Shown piece after piece: positions 1 through 5,204 of a stretch of 5,204 nucleotides of DNA (position 1 is its first letter; each line of letters begins with the position of its first letter). The stretch comes from an uncultured Cellvibrio sp. (lineage in GTDB: Bacteria; Pseudomonadota; Gammaproteobacteria; Pseudomonadales; Cellvibrionaceae): the NCBI GenBank assembly GCA_946482345.1, contig CAMLRJ010000291.1, forward strand, positions 1-5,204. The letters run 5' to 3'. A model generated the notes under the pieces. The model worked only from the letters and a program-made list of their open reading frames with translations, did no database searches and was not told where the DNA came from. A program made the position numbers and the translations under genes.

Positions 1-52
1 CCCTTGCCAGGGAACTGCTCCTCCCCCTGGCAAGGGGGAGGCTGGGAGGGGG
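1..52. repeat. GC-rich palindromic intergenic repeat, cut by window edge
   Basis: Positions 1-12 (CCCTTGCCAGGG) are the exact reverse complement of 25-36. A competing 8-bp hairpin pairs 20-27 (CCTCCCCC) with 34-41 (GGGGGAGG) around a TGGCAA loop. The hairpin is followed by a G-rich tail with runs at 44-46 and 48-52. The form, a GC-rich stem in an AT-richer background, is that of the short dispersed REP-like repeats common between genes in many gammaproteobacteria. It has no T-run after the stem, so it is not a classical intrinsic terminator. The left part may extend beyond the window, and copy number cannot be seen here. Confidence 0.6.
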
Positions 53-104
53 TCCAGCAATAAAAATGTTTTAAGAATTGGATAAGTAAATCAGGTAAAT
101 CAAG

Positions 105-1178
105 ATGAAAAAGTTTTTTATACGCGTGTTGTTGGCATTGGTCGCCATTATTTTTATATGGACGGGATTCTTTCTCTACGGAAAATCGCAAGAGAAACCG
201 GTTGTCTACAATTCTGTACCGGTATTTAAAACCACCATTGTCAAAAAGACAGTGGCGGTAGGTAAAGTGATTCCGCGCCGCGAAATTGAAATTAAATCGC
301 AAGTGTCCGGCGTGGTGGAAAAACTTTATGTCACTGCAGGCCAGTTGATCAACAAAGGCGACATAGTGGCGAAAATCACCCTGGCACCCAATATGATTCA
401 ACTCAACCAGGCTGAATCCCAATTGGAGCAAGCCAGATTAAATCTGCAAAATATTGAAACAGAATATTTACGTCAGAAAAAACTTTTCGAACAAAAACTG
501 ATTTCATCATCTGAATTCAATAAATTAACTCTGCAATATGACCTTTATAAAGAAGGTGTAACTTCAGCTGAAAACAATGTGCTGCTTTTGAAAAAAGGCG
601 CCACCAAAAAATCCGATAAAGTCTCTAACATGATTCCTGCCACAGTCACTGGCATGGTATTGGATCTGCCCTTCAAAGAAGGTGCCTTTATTGTTGAAAC
701 CAGTTCATTCGGTTCCGGTACAACGGTAGCGACTTTGGCTGATATGCAGGACATGATTTTCGAAGGTTTGGTGGATGAATCCGAAGTCGGCAAAATTCAC
801 GAAGGCATGGAATTGATTTTGAATATTGGTGCATTGCAAGACGAACCTTTCACAGCTGTACTGGAATATATTTCCCCGAAAGGTATTACCGATCAGGGCA
901 CAATCAAATTCCAGATTCGCGCTGCAGTAAAACTCAACGAAAAATTATTCCTGCGCGCCAACTACAGTGCCAACGCGGATATAGTTCTGGATAAACGCGA
1001 AAATGTAGTTGCCATTAACGAGCGCGATTTATTAATCGAAGACAAAAACCATTTCGTCGAAATCGAAAAAGGCCCGCAACAATTTGAAAAACGCGCCGTA
1101 AAAGTCGGCCTGTCTGACGGTATTAATATTGAAATTGTTGAAGGTTTAAAAGAAGGCGACAAAATTAAACAGCGTTAA
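105..1178 (+). CDS. MacA/HlyD-type periplasmic adaptor (membrane fusion protein) of an efflux pump
   Basis: The 357-residue protein is a periplasmic adaptor, the part that links an inner-membrane ABC or RND transporter to an outer-membrane channel. Residues 1-7 are basic and about 8-26 form one hydrophobic anchor. Residues about 47-93 form the first half of the barrel-sandwich (lipoyl-like) domain, including the QVSGVVEKLYVTAGQLINKG type motif at 66-85. Residues about 97-165 are a single heptad-rich coiled-coil hairpin. The second lipoyl half follows at about 175-215 (PATVTGMVLDLPFKEG, then TVATLADM, which is MacA-like). A beta-barrel covers about 216-292 and a membrane-proximal domain about 295-357, ending in the typical EIVEGLKEGDKI. 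The start is set by AGG at 93-95, nine bases before the ATG. There is no MacB-like ATPase/permease downstream, because a terminator follows, so a partner, if linked, would be upstream and outside the window. The fold is secure; the substrate is unknown, and MacA versus another ABC-linked adaptor cannot be settled. Confidence 0.88.
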   Translation: MKKFFIRVLLALVAIIFIWTGFFLYGKSQEKPVVYNSVPVFKTTIVKKTVAVGKVIPRREIEIKSQVSGVVEKLYVTAGQLINKGDIVAKITLAPNMIQLNQAESQLEQARLNLQNIETEYLRQKKLFEQKLISSSEFNKLTLQYDLYKEGVTSAENNVLLLKKGATKKSDKVSNMIPATVTGMVLDLPFKEGAFIVETSSFGSGTTVATLADMQDMIFEGLVDESEVGKIHEGMELILNIGALQDEPFTAVLEYISPKGITDQGTIKFQIRAAVKLNEKLFLRANYSANADIVLDKRENVVAINERDLLIEDKNHFVEIEKGPQQFEKRAVKVGLSDGINIEIVEGLKEGDKIKQR

Positions 1179-1194
1179 TCCCATGAAGGCCTTG

Positions 1195-1228
1195 AGAGCG
1201 ATTGTTGCAAAACAATCGCTCTTTTTTT
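1195..1228 (+). terminator. Rho-independent terminator of the efflux adaptor gene
   Basis: A perfect 12-bp stem pairs 1195-1206 (AGAGCGATTGTT) with 1211-1222 (AACAATCGCTCT) around a GCAA tetraloop. It is followed by seven T's whose run starts at the end of the stem. It begins 17 bases after the adaptor stop codon. On the minus strand the same hairpin is not followed by a T-run, so it should act mainly on plus-strand transcripts and not on the converging amidase gene. Confidence 0.9.
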
Positions 1229-1237
1229 GCGGATCAA

Positions 1238-1870
1238 TTAATACCCAAACTTCTGATAAAACGCAGCCCAACTGACAATAGTTTGAAATTCGATTGTGGT
1301 GATTTGGCTGCGCGCATCTCCTCGCCAGTAGGAATTTTTTCCGCATAATGTGCTATCAACCTGTGCGTGGTAACCAACACCTTTTCCCATATCAGCAAGA
1401 TTTTTTGGGTTGGGTGCTGTGCGTCCAATAGCTTTTATTGGAAAACCAAAGGCATCAGAAAGATCAGAAATCAAACTGCTAACAGTTGTCATTTGTGGCA
1501 TGGTTATGCCGAGCATTGCTGGATCAGGTTTGCGTCCATCGCCATAATTCCAATCAGCGATTAATTCAACGCTGTAATAATATTGGCCTAATTTATTCAT
1601 AGAGGCTGCAAACTCACTCAATCGTCGATACTGTCCAAGAGCGCCTTCTCTATCAATAACAAAGTGTGCATCGGCTTGTGTTCCGGCTTTTTTATTTTTT
1701 GCCTCCCAATCGCGTTGAATCCCTTCAAGGGTTGTTGTGGGTGAGTGAGTTGTGTGTAAAATTACGCCATTTATTTCATTAATCTTCATCGAAGAAATCA
1801 TATTGGTTTTGTAATGTTTGACCTGGAGTTTCTTTGCTGATGGATACCATTCATAAGGAACACTATTCAT
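1238..1870 (-). CDS. Leaderless zinc N-acetylmuramoyl-L-alanine amidase, T7 lysozyme/PGRP-like (Amidase_2 fold)
   Basis: The 210-residue protein is predicted to cut the amide bond between N-acetylmuramic acid and the L-Ala of the peptidoglycan stem. The Amidase_2 pattern is visible in order: strand plus first zinc His in GVILHTTHS (H39), AHFVIDREG at 68-76, SVELIAD at 100-106, and GYHAQVDSTLCG at 166-177 with H168 and C176. The H39/H168/C176 set and the eight-residue H-C spacing match the zinc ligands of T7 lysozyme (H17, H122, C130). The residue two before the Cys is Thr (T174), as in catalytic PGRPs such as PGRP-LB, rather than the Lys of T7 lysozyme. The catalytic Tyr before HF is replaced by Ala (A68). 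There is no signal peptide or membrane segment, and no cell-wall-binding domain. The start is supported by AGGATG at 1876-1881 on the minus strand; later Met codons (residues 24 and 28) lack a ribosome site. It could be a phage-derived endolysin, a cytoplasmic recycling enzyme or an exported effector; the sequence does not decide. Confidence 0.8.
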   Translation of the reverse strand: MNSVPYEWYPSAKKLQVKHYKTNMISSMKINEINGVILHTTHSPTTTLEGIQRDWEAKNKKAGTQADAHFVIDREGALGQYRRLSEFAASMNKLGQYYYSVELIADWNYGDGRKPDPAMLGITMPQMTTVSSLISDLSDAFGFPIKAIGRTAPNPKNLADMGKGVGYHAQVDSTLCGKNSYWRGDARSQITTIEFQTIVSWAAFYQKFGY

Positions 1871-1911
1871 AATTTCATCCTGACATTGCCGACATAAAGT
1901 GTTAAACAGAT

Positions 1912-1940
1912 TATTTTTTTGAAAACGAAAAGTATCTCAA
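1912..1940 (-). promoter_or_regulatory. Possible sigma70-type promoter of the amidase gene
   Basis: On the minus strand, TTGAGA (1935-1940) lies 17 bp before AAAATA (1912-1917), about 40 bp upstream of the amidase start. The -35 is close to consensus (one mismatch to TTGACA) but the -10 is poor and sits in an A-run. Spacing and placement fit; this is a weak pattern-based call. Confidence 0.25.
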
Positions 1941-1944
1941 GCAT

Positions 1945-1988
1945 AAATGGTCTATTGTGATATGACTCTCATTTCAATAAAAATGGTC
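1945..1988. repeat. Short direct repeat AAATGGTC flanking the CRP-like site
   Basis: AAATGGTC occurs at 1945-1952 and again at 1981-1988, 36 bp apart start to start, in the divergent intergenic region. The two copies bracket the CRP-like palindrome. This could be a pair of operator half-sites for a local regulator, but 8-bp repeats in AT-rich DNA can arise by chance. Confidence 0.25.
1953..1974 (+). promoter_or_regulatory. CRP/Vfr-like binding site upstream of eutB
   Basis: TGTGA (1956-1960), six bases, then TCTCA (1967-1971) matches the CRP consensus TGTGA-N6-TCACA at 9 of 10 positions, and the following TTT also fits the extended consensus. The centre is at 1963.5. If the -10 box at 1992-1997 is used, transcription would start near 2004 and the site would be centred near -41, the class II activator position. 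It would make ethanolamine use respond to cAMP, which is sensible for an alternative carbon and nitrogen source. This is a sequence match only, and the site could also act on the divergent amidase gene. Confidence 0.4.
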
Positions 1989-1991
1989 ATT

Positions 1992-1997
1992 CATAAT
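1992..1997 (+). promoter_or_regulatory. Candidate -10 box of the eutBC operon
   Basis: CATAAT differs from TATAAT at one position and lies 40 bp before the eutB ATG, leaving a leader of roughly 34 bases. No good -35 hexamer lies 16-18 bp upstream (TCATTT is the best there), which is typical of promoters that depend on an activator overlapping the -35 region, here the CRP-like site. Confidence 0.35.
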
Positions 1998-2037
1998 CTA
2001 AACAAACTGATTGGGTTCAGCCGTTCGCGGGGAATTT

Positions 2038-3429
2038 ATGCGTTACAAACACAACTTGGGTGCGCAAACCTATTCATTTCGCGATTTGAAAGATGTGATG
2101 GCCAAAGCAACACCGGCGCGTTCCGGTGATTATCTTGCCGGCGTTGCGGCAACTACTTATGTAGAAAGAATGGCGGCGCGCATGTGTTTGGCGGAAATTC
2201 CTCTGACAGAATTTCTGCAAGAGTTATTGATTCCTTACGAAAGTGATGAAGTTTCCCGTTTAATTATTGATAACCATGATCAGCAGGCATTTTCAGAAAT
2301 CAGCCATTTGACTGTTGCTGATTTTCGTAACTGGTTATTGTCTGATGCAGCTACAACAGTAACACTGCATAGCATTGCGCCTGGAATAACACCGGAAATG
2401 GCAGCGGCTGTTAGTAAATTAATGCGTAATCAGGATTTAATTCTGGTTGCAAAAAAATGTTCGGTGATTACGCATTTTCGCAACACGATTGGTTTGCCGG
2501 GACATTTATCTTCGCGCTTGCAACCCAATCATCCAACCGATGATCCACGCGGAATAGCGGCGTCAATTGTTGATGGTTTGCTCTATGGCGCTGGTGATGC
2601 GGTGATTGGTGTTAATCCCGCCAGTGATAATTTATCAGCACTTCAGGATCTGTATCATTTGCTGGATGATGTGATTCAACAATTTGCAATTCCTACGCAA
2701 TCCTGTGTGCTGACGCATGTTACTAATCAAATCCAGCTGATTGAAAAAGGTGCTCCGGTTGATTTGGTTTTTCAATCGATTGCAGGAACAGAATTGGCGA
2801 ATAAAAGTTTTGGTATCAACATTCGATTGTTGCAAGAAGCACGTGAAGCAGCGCTGTCACTTAAACGCGGCACACTGGGAAATAATGTGATGTATTTTGA
2901 AACCGGCCAAGGTTCGGCGCTTTCCGCTAACGCACACCATGGTGTTGACCAACAAACTTGTGAAGCTCGCGCTTATGCAGTTGCACGGCATTTTTCGCCG
3001 TTACTCACCAACACAGTGGTGGGTTTTATCGGGCCTGAATATTTATACGATGGCAAGCAAATTATTCGCGCGGGATTGGAAGATCATTTTTGCGGAAAAT
3101 TATTGGGTGTGCCTATGGGTTGTGATGTGTGTTACACCAATCACGCCGAAGCAGATCAGGATGATATGGATACATTGATGACCCTGCTTGCCAACGCCGG
3201 TTTAACATTTTTAATGGGCATACCCGGTGCAGACGACATAATGTTGAATTATCAAACCACTTCATTTCATGACACACTTTATTTGCGCAATATTCTTGGA
3301 TTAAAAGTTGCGCCGGAGTTTGAACTATGGCTCAAAAAGATGAACATCATGAATCCGGCAGGACAATTGCGTCCGATCAGCCAACAACATCCACTGTTGC
3401 AACAATTTCCAAACAAATTGATGCAGTAA
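2038..3429 (+). CDS. eutB: Ethanolamine ammonia-lyase large (alpha) subunit EutB
   Basis: The 463-residue protein is the catalytic TIM-barrel subunit of adenosylcobalamin-dependent ethanolamine ammonia-lyase, which converts ethanolamine to acetaldehyde and ammonia in a cytoplasmic complex with EutC. Family blocks are continuous from end to end: RSGDYLAGVAA (28-38), RLQPN (160-164), YGAGDAVIGVNP (183-194), YFETGQGSALSA (286-297), VVGFIGPEYLY (327-337), AGLEDHF (345-351), GCDVCYTNHAEADQ (361-374) and DDIMLNYQTTSFHD (399-412). The substrate-contacting residues known from the enterobacterial enzyme appear as R160, Q162, N193, E288 and D363, the last two shifted by one. The ATG at 2038 is chosen over an in-frame TTG at 2011. 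GGGGAA at 2029-2034 lies just before the ATG, the family N terminus aligns at MRYKHNLG, and the TTG has no ribosome site. Length is about 10 residues over the enterobacterial protein, as a C-terminal tail. The last 103 bp overlap eutC. Confidence 0.97.
   Translation: MRYKHNLGAQTYSFRDLKDVMAKATPARSGDYLAGVAATTYVERMAARMCLAEIPLTEFLQELLIPYESDEVSRLIIDNHDQQAFSEISHLTVADFRNWLLSDAATTVTLHSIAPGITPEMAAAVSKLMRNQDLILVAKKCSVITHFRNTIGLPGHLSSRLQPNHPTDDPRGIAASIVDGLLYGAGDAVIGVNPASDNLSALQDLYHLLDDVIQQFAIPTQSCVLTHVTNQIQLIEKGAPVDLVFQSIAGTELANKSFGINIRLLQEAREAALSLKRGTLGNNVMYFETGQGSALSANAHHGVDQQTCEARAYAVARHFSPLLTNTVVGFIGPEYLYDGKQIIRAGLEDHFCGKLLGVPMGCDVCYTNHAEADQDDMDTLMTLLANAGLTFLMGIPGADDIMLNYQTTSFHDTLYLRNILGLKVAPEFELWLKKMNIMNPAGQLRPISQQHPLLQQFPNKLMQ
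3315..3318 (+). promoter_or_regulatory. Ribosome binding site of eutC inside eutB
   Basis: GGAG, extended to CGGAG, lies eight bases before the ATG at 3327 and within the eutB reading frame (codons for the conserved PEFE segment). It decides the eutC start: no other ATG, GTG or TTG occurs in the eutC frame between 3327 and the conserved DPWQDLKQFT block. Confidence 0.7.
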
Positions 3430-4214
3430 ATCCAATTGTTACTGCTGATCCATGGCAGGACTTAAAACAATTCACACAAGCGCGTATTGCATTGGGGCGT
3501 GTGGGCAGCAGTTTGCCTACGCATGCGGTGTTGGATTTCAGTTGTGCTCACGCTATGGCTCGCGACACAGTGCATCTTGCATTGGATGTGAATCAACTTG
3601 CAGCAGAACTGGAGAGTCAGGGATTAAAAACTTTGCAGGTTCACAGCCTTGCATCAGATCGTCATACTTTTTTATTGCGGCCTGATTTTGGCCGACGATT
3701 GAATCAGGAGAGTTGTGAATTATTAAAAACCTACACGCAACACAATAAAACAAAAATAGATTTATTACTGGTGGTGGGTGATGGTTTATCGTCAATCGCT
3801 ATTGCACGGCATGCTGCAAAATTAATTGCGGAAATTCATCAACAATTGCCGGTAGATTGGAACACAGGCCCGGTTGTGATTGCGCAACAATCCCGTGTTG
3901 CACTGGCTGATGAAATTTGTGATTTGTTGGATGCAACTATGGTGGCTATTTTAATCGGCGAACGTCCTGGATTAAGTTCGCCGGATAGTCTGGGAATTTA
4001 TCTCACCTATAAAGCCAAACCGGGTTCTACCGATGCGGAGCGCAATTGTATTTCGAATATACGTCCGCAAGGTTTGGATTATGTAACGGCAGCCAAAAAA
4101 TTATTGTGGCTTTGTGAATCAGCAAACCGGTTGCAATATTCCGGCGTCAATTTAAAAGATGAAAGTGATGCAGAAAGTTTTATTGCCAGCTCATCCCCGC
4201 ATCTGCAGGAATGA
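3327..4214 (+). CDS. eutC: Ethanolamine ammonia-lyase small (beta) subunit EutC
   Basis: The 295-residue protein is the small subunit of ethanolamine ammonia-lyase and, with EutB, holds the adenosylcobalamin cofactor. Residues 1-40 are a polar, probably disordered leader, encoded entirely or nearly so within the overlap with eutB. The conserved part starts at DPWQDLKQFTQARIALGRVG (41-60) and runs through FSCAHAMARDTVH (71-83), LLRPDFGRRL (116-125), GDGLSS (151-156), ILIGERPGLSSPDSLGIYLTY (208-228) and ERNCISNI (238-245). The GERPGL and CISNIR segments are the family's cofactor-side signatures. The protein has about 18 residues beyond the usual SGVN end (DESDAESFIASSSPHLQE). The start is fixed by the ribosome site at 3315-3318 and the absence of any other canonical start. 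Translation is probably coupled to eutB. No EutA reactivase, shell protein or acetaldehyde dehydrogenase follows; the next gene is convergent. Confidence 0.96.
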   Translation: MAQKDEHHESGRTIASDQPTTSTVATISKQIDAVNPIVTADPWQDLKQFTQARIALGRVGSSLPTHAVLDFSCAHAMARDTVHLALDVNQLAAELESQGLKTLQVHSLASDRHTFLLRPDFGRRLNQESCELLKTYTQHNKTKIDLLLVVGDGLSSIAIARHAAKLIAEIHQQLPVDWNTGPVVIAQQSRVALADEICDLLDATMVAILIGERPGLSSPDSLGIYLTYKAKPGSTDAERNCISNIRPQGLDYVTAAKKLLWLCESANRLQYSGVNLKDESDAESFIASSSPHLQE

Positions 4215-4215
4215 G

Positions 4216-4231
4216 CATCAATTTTTTGATG
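4216..4231. terminator. Weak hairpin between convergent eutC and permease genes
   Basis: CATCAA (4216-4221) pairs with TTGATG (4226-4231) around a TTTT loop, starting two bases after the eutC stop. The stem is only 6 bp and AT-rich, and neither strand has a proper T-run after it. It may help end eutC or the permease transcript within the 40-bp convergent gap, but it is not a convincing intrinsic terminator. Confidence 0.2.
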
Positions 4232-4254
4232 GGTGTAAAAGGTTTACTGATTGA

Positions 4255-5204
4255 TCAGGAATTTTTATTCAAACGACTATGGTGCAGACCATAAGCAAAA
4301 TAAATGAGTAAACCTACTGCAACCCAACCCAAAAATCGCAGGTGAGTTTGTGCAGGTAAAAAAGCGATCAACGCCAAACAGGAAATAACACCCAAGACTG
4401 ACATTAAAATGCCACCAGGAATTTTAAATGGCCGTGGTAAATCCGGATGTGTTACGCGCATGACAATCACACCAACACACACCAATACAAACGCAGAAAG
4501 TGTTCCAATGTTGACTAATTCTGCCAGCGCATTTAGCGGTACCAGTCCAGCCATGACTGCCATAATCACACCGCAGATGACAGTGTTTTTTACTGGCGTT
4601 TGTGTTTTTGAATTTACATCGCCGAACACACCAGTAATTAAACCATCGCGTGACATAGCTGTGAGAATTCGGGTGAGTGCGTAATATAGAACCAACATCA
4701 CAGTGGTGAGCCCTGTAATTACACCCGTAGCCACCAGAGCAGATGCAAAATTAAATCCGATTAATTGCAAACCATAGGCAACCGGCGATGAAACGTTTAA
4801 TTGAGAATAATTTACTATGCCTGTTAATACACCTGAAACCACGATGTATATCAAAGTACAAAATACTAATGAAAATAAAATTCCCAGTGGTACATCGCGT
4901 TGTGGATTTTTTGCTTCTTCAGTTGCAGTGGAAACCGCATCGAAACCCACATAGGCGAAAAATACAACCGATGCCCCTGCTAATATTCCGACAGGATTTC
5001 CGCCTTCAACTGTTGAAAACCAACCAAAAGGAATGAAAGGAGACCAATTGTCAGGATTGATATGAAAAACACCGACAGATAAAAACACCACGATAGTCAA
5101 AATTTTTACAAACACCATCACAATATTCAATCCAGAACTTTGCTTAACTCCAACAATTAACATACCCATTAACATCATAATAATTGTGAATGCCGGTAAA
5201 TTGA
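4255..5204 (-). CDS. APC-superfamily amino acid permease, CAT/YfnA-like, 5' end outside window
   Basis: The reading frame stays open to the right edge: codons before the first visible Met at 5176-5178 read NLPAFTII. The true start is therefore outside the window and the 315 residues seen are the C-terminal two thirds of a protein normally near 460-490 residues. Counting from that Met, about eight membrane helices are visible (near 18-38, 63-83, 98-122, 138-168, 198-212, 222-242, 256-275 and 283-299). Signatures of the cationic amino acid transporter branch are GFDAVSTATEEAKNPQRDVP (78-97), TRILTAMSRDGL (169-180), VNIGTLSAFVLVCVGVIVMR (222-241) and RPFKIP (249-254). It should carry an amino acid across the inner membrane; the substrate cannot be read from sequence. 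It converges on eutC, so it is not in the eut operon, and its motifs resemble CAT transporters more than the ethanolamine permease family. Confidence 0.88.
   Translation of the reverse strand, partial: NLPAFTIIMMLMGMLIVGVKQSSGLNIVMVFVKILTIVVFLSVGVFHINPDNWSPFIPFGWFSTVEGGNPVGILAGASVVFFAYVGFDAVSTATEEAKNPQRDVPLGILFSLVFCTLIYIVVSGVLTGIVNYSQLNVSSPVAYGLQLIGFNFASALVATGVITGLTTVMLVLYYALTRILTAMSRDGLITGVFGDVNSKTQTPVKNTVICGVIMAVMAGLVPLNALAELVNIGTLSAFVLVCVGVIVMRVTHPDLPRPFKIPGGILMSVLGVISCLALIAFLPAQTHLRFLGWVAVGLLIYFAYGLHHSRLNKNS

Noticed and set aside
1195..1228. Bidirectional terminator serving the amidase gene too
   Set aside because: Read on the minus strand the hairpin is preceded by the A-run and followed by CAAGGCC, with no T-run, so the pattern supports only plus-strand termination.
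1911..1920. T-rich run in the divergent intergenic region as a terminator tail
   Set aside because: No stem-loop precedes it, and no plus-strand gene ends there.
2011..2037. TTG codon at 2011 as the eutB start, adding nine residues (MGSAVRGEF)
   Set aside because: There is no ribosome site before it, the added residues have no counterpart in the family, and the ATG at 2038 has GGGGAA just upstream and aligns with known EutB N termini.
2897..3178. Open frame of 93 codons on the plus strand within eutB
   Set aside because: It overlaps highly conserved EutB catalytic blocks in another frame and shows no protein-like features of its own.
4247..4271. CTGA-TTGA-TCAG hairpin followed by a T-rich stretch as a eutC terminator
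   Set aside because: The stem is only four base pairs and the T-run is broken and offset by several bases.
4788..5036. Open frame of 82 codons on the plus strand
   Set aside because: It lies antisense inside the permease gene, has no recognisable ribosome site and encodes a low-quality basic sequence; it is a shadow of the real gene.
4255..5204. Permease as the ethanolamine uptake partner of eutBC
   Set aside because: It is convergent rather than co-transcribed, and its motifs match the cationic amino acid transporter branch rather than the ethanolamine permease family. The missing N-terminal third leaves a small doubt.

Overview
The window looks like ordinary chromosome from a Gram-negative proteobacterium, probably a gammaproteobacterium. 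The signs are an inner-membrane-anchored periplasmic adaptor, a moderately AT-rich composition, Shine-Dalgarno sites of the AGG/GGAG type, and a CRP-like site. A Cellvibrio-like host is a guess from the overall feel of genes and repeats; the sequence alone does not prove it.

Layout from left to right. Positions 1-52 hold a G/C-rich palindromic intergenic repeat cut by the window edge. Positions 105-1178 (+) encode a MacA/HlyD-type efflux adaptor, closed by a strong intrinsic terminator at 1195-1228. Converging on it, 1238-1870 (-) encodes a small leaderless zinc amidase of the T7 lysozyme/PGRP fold. A 167-bp divergent intergenic region (1871-2037) carries a CRP-like palindrome and a plausible -10 box for the next operon. 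Positions 2038-3429 and 3327-4214 (+) encode the two subunits of adenosylcobalamin-dependent ethanolamine ammonia-lyase, EutB and EutC, whose genes overlap by 103 bp. Converging on eutC, 4255-5204 (-) is the C-terminal part of an APC-family amino acid permease (CAT/YfnA-like) whose start lies beyond the right edge.

Functionally, only eutB and eutC clearly work together: they form the enzyme that splits ethanolamine into acetaldehyde and ammonia. No microcompartment shell gene, EutA reactivase, aldehyde dehydrogenase or typical ethanolamine permease is in the window, so this looks like a minimal, non-compartment eutBC unit. The other three genes are on separate transcripts and have no evident link to it.

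I did not find a convincing new multi-gene system. The points most worth a second look are the long in-frame-conserved eutB/eutC overlap, the leaderless amidase with PGRP-like catalytic residues and no visible export or immunity partner, and the CRP-like site placed as in a class II activated promoter.
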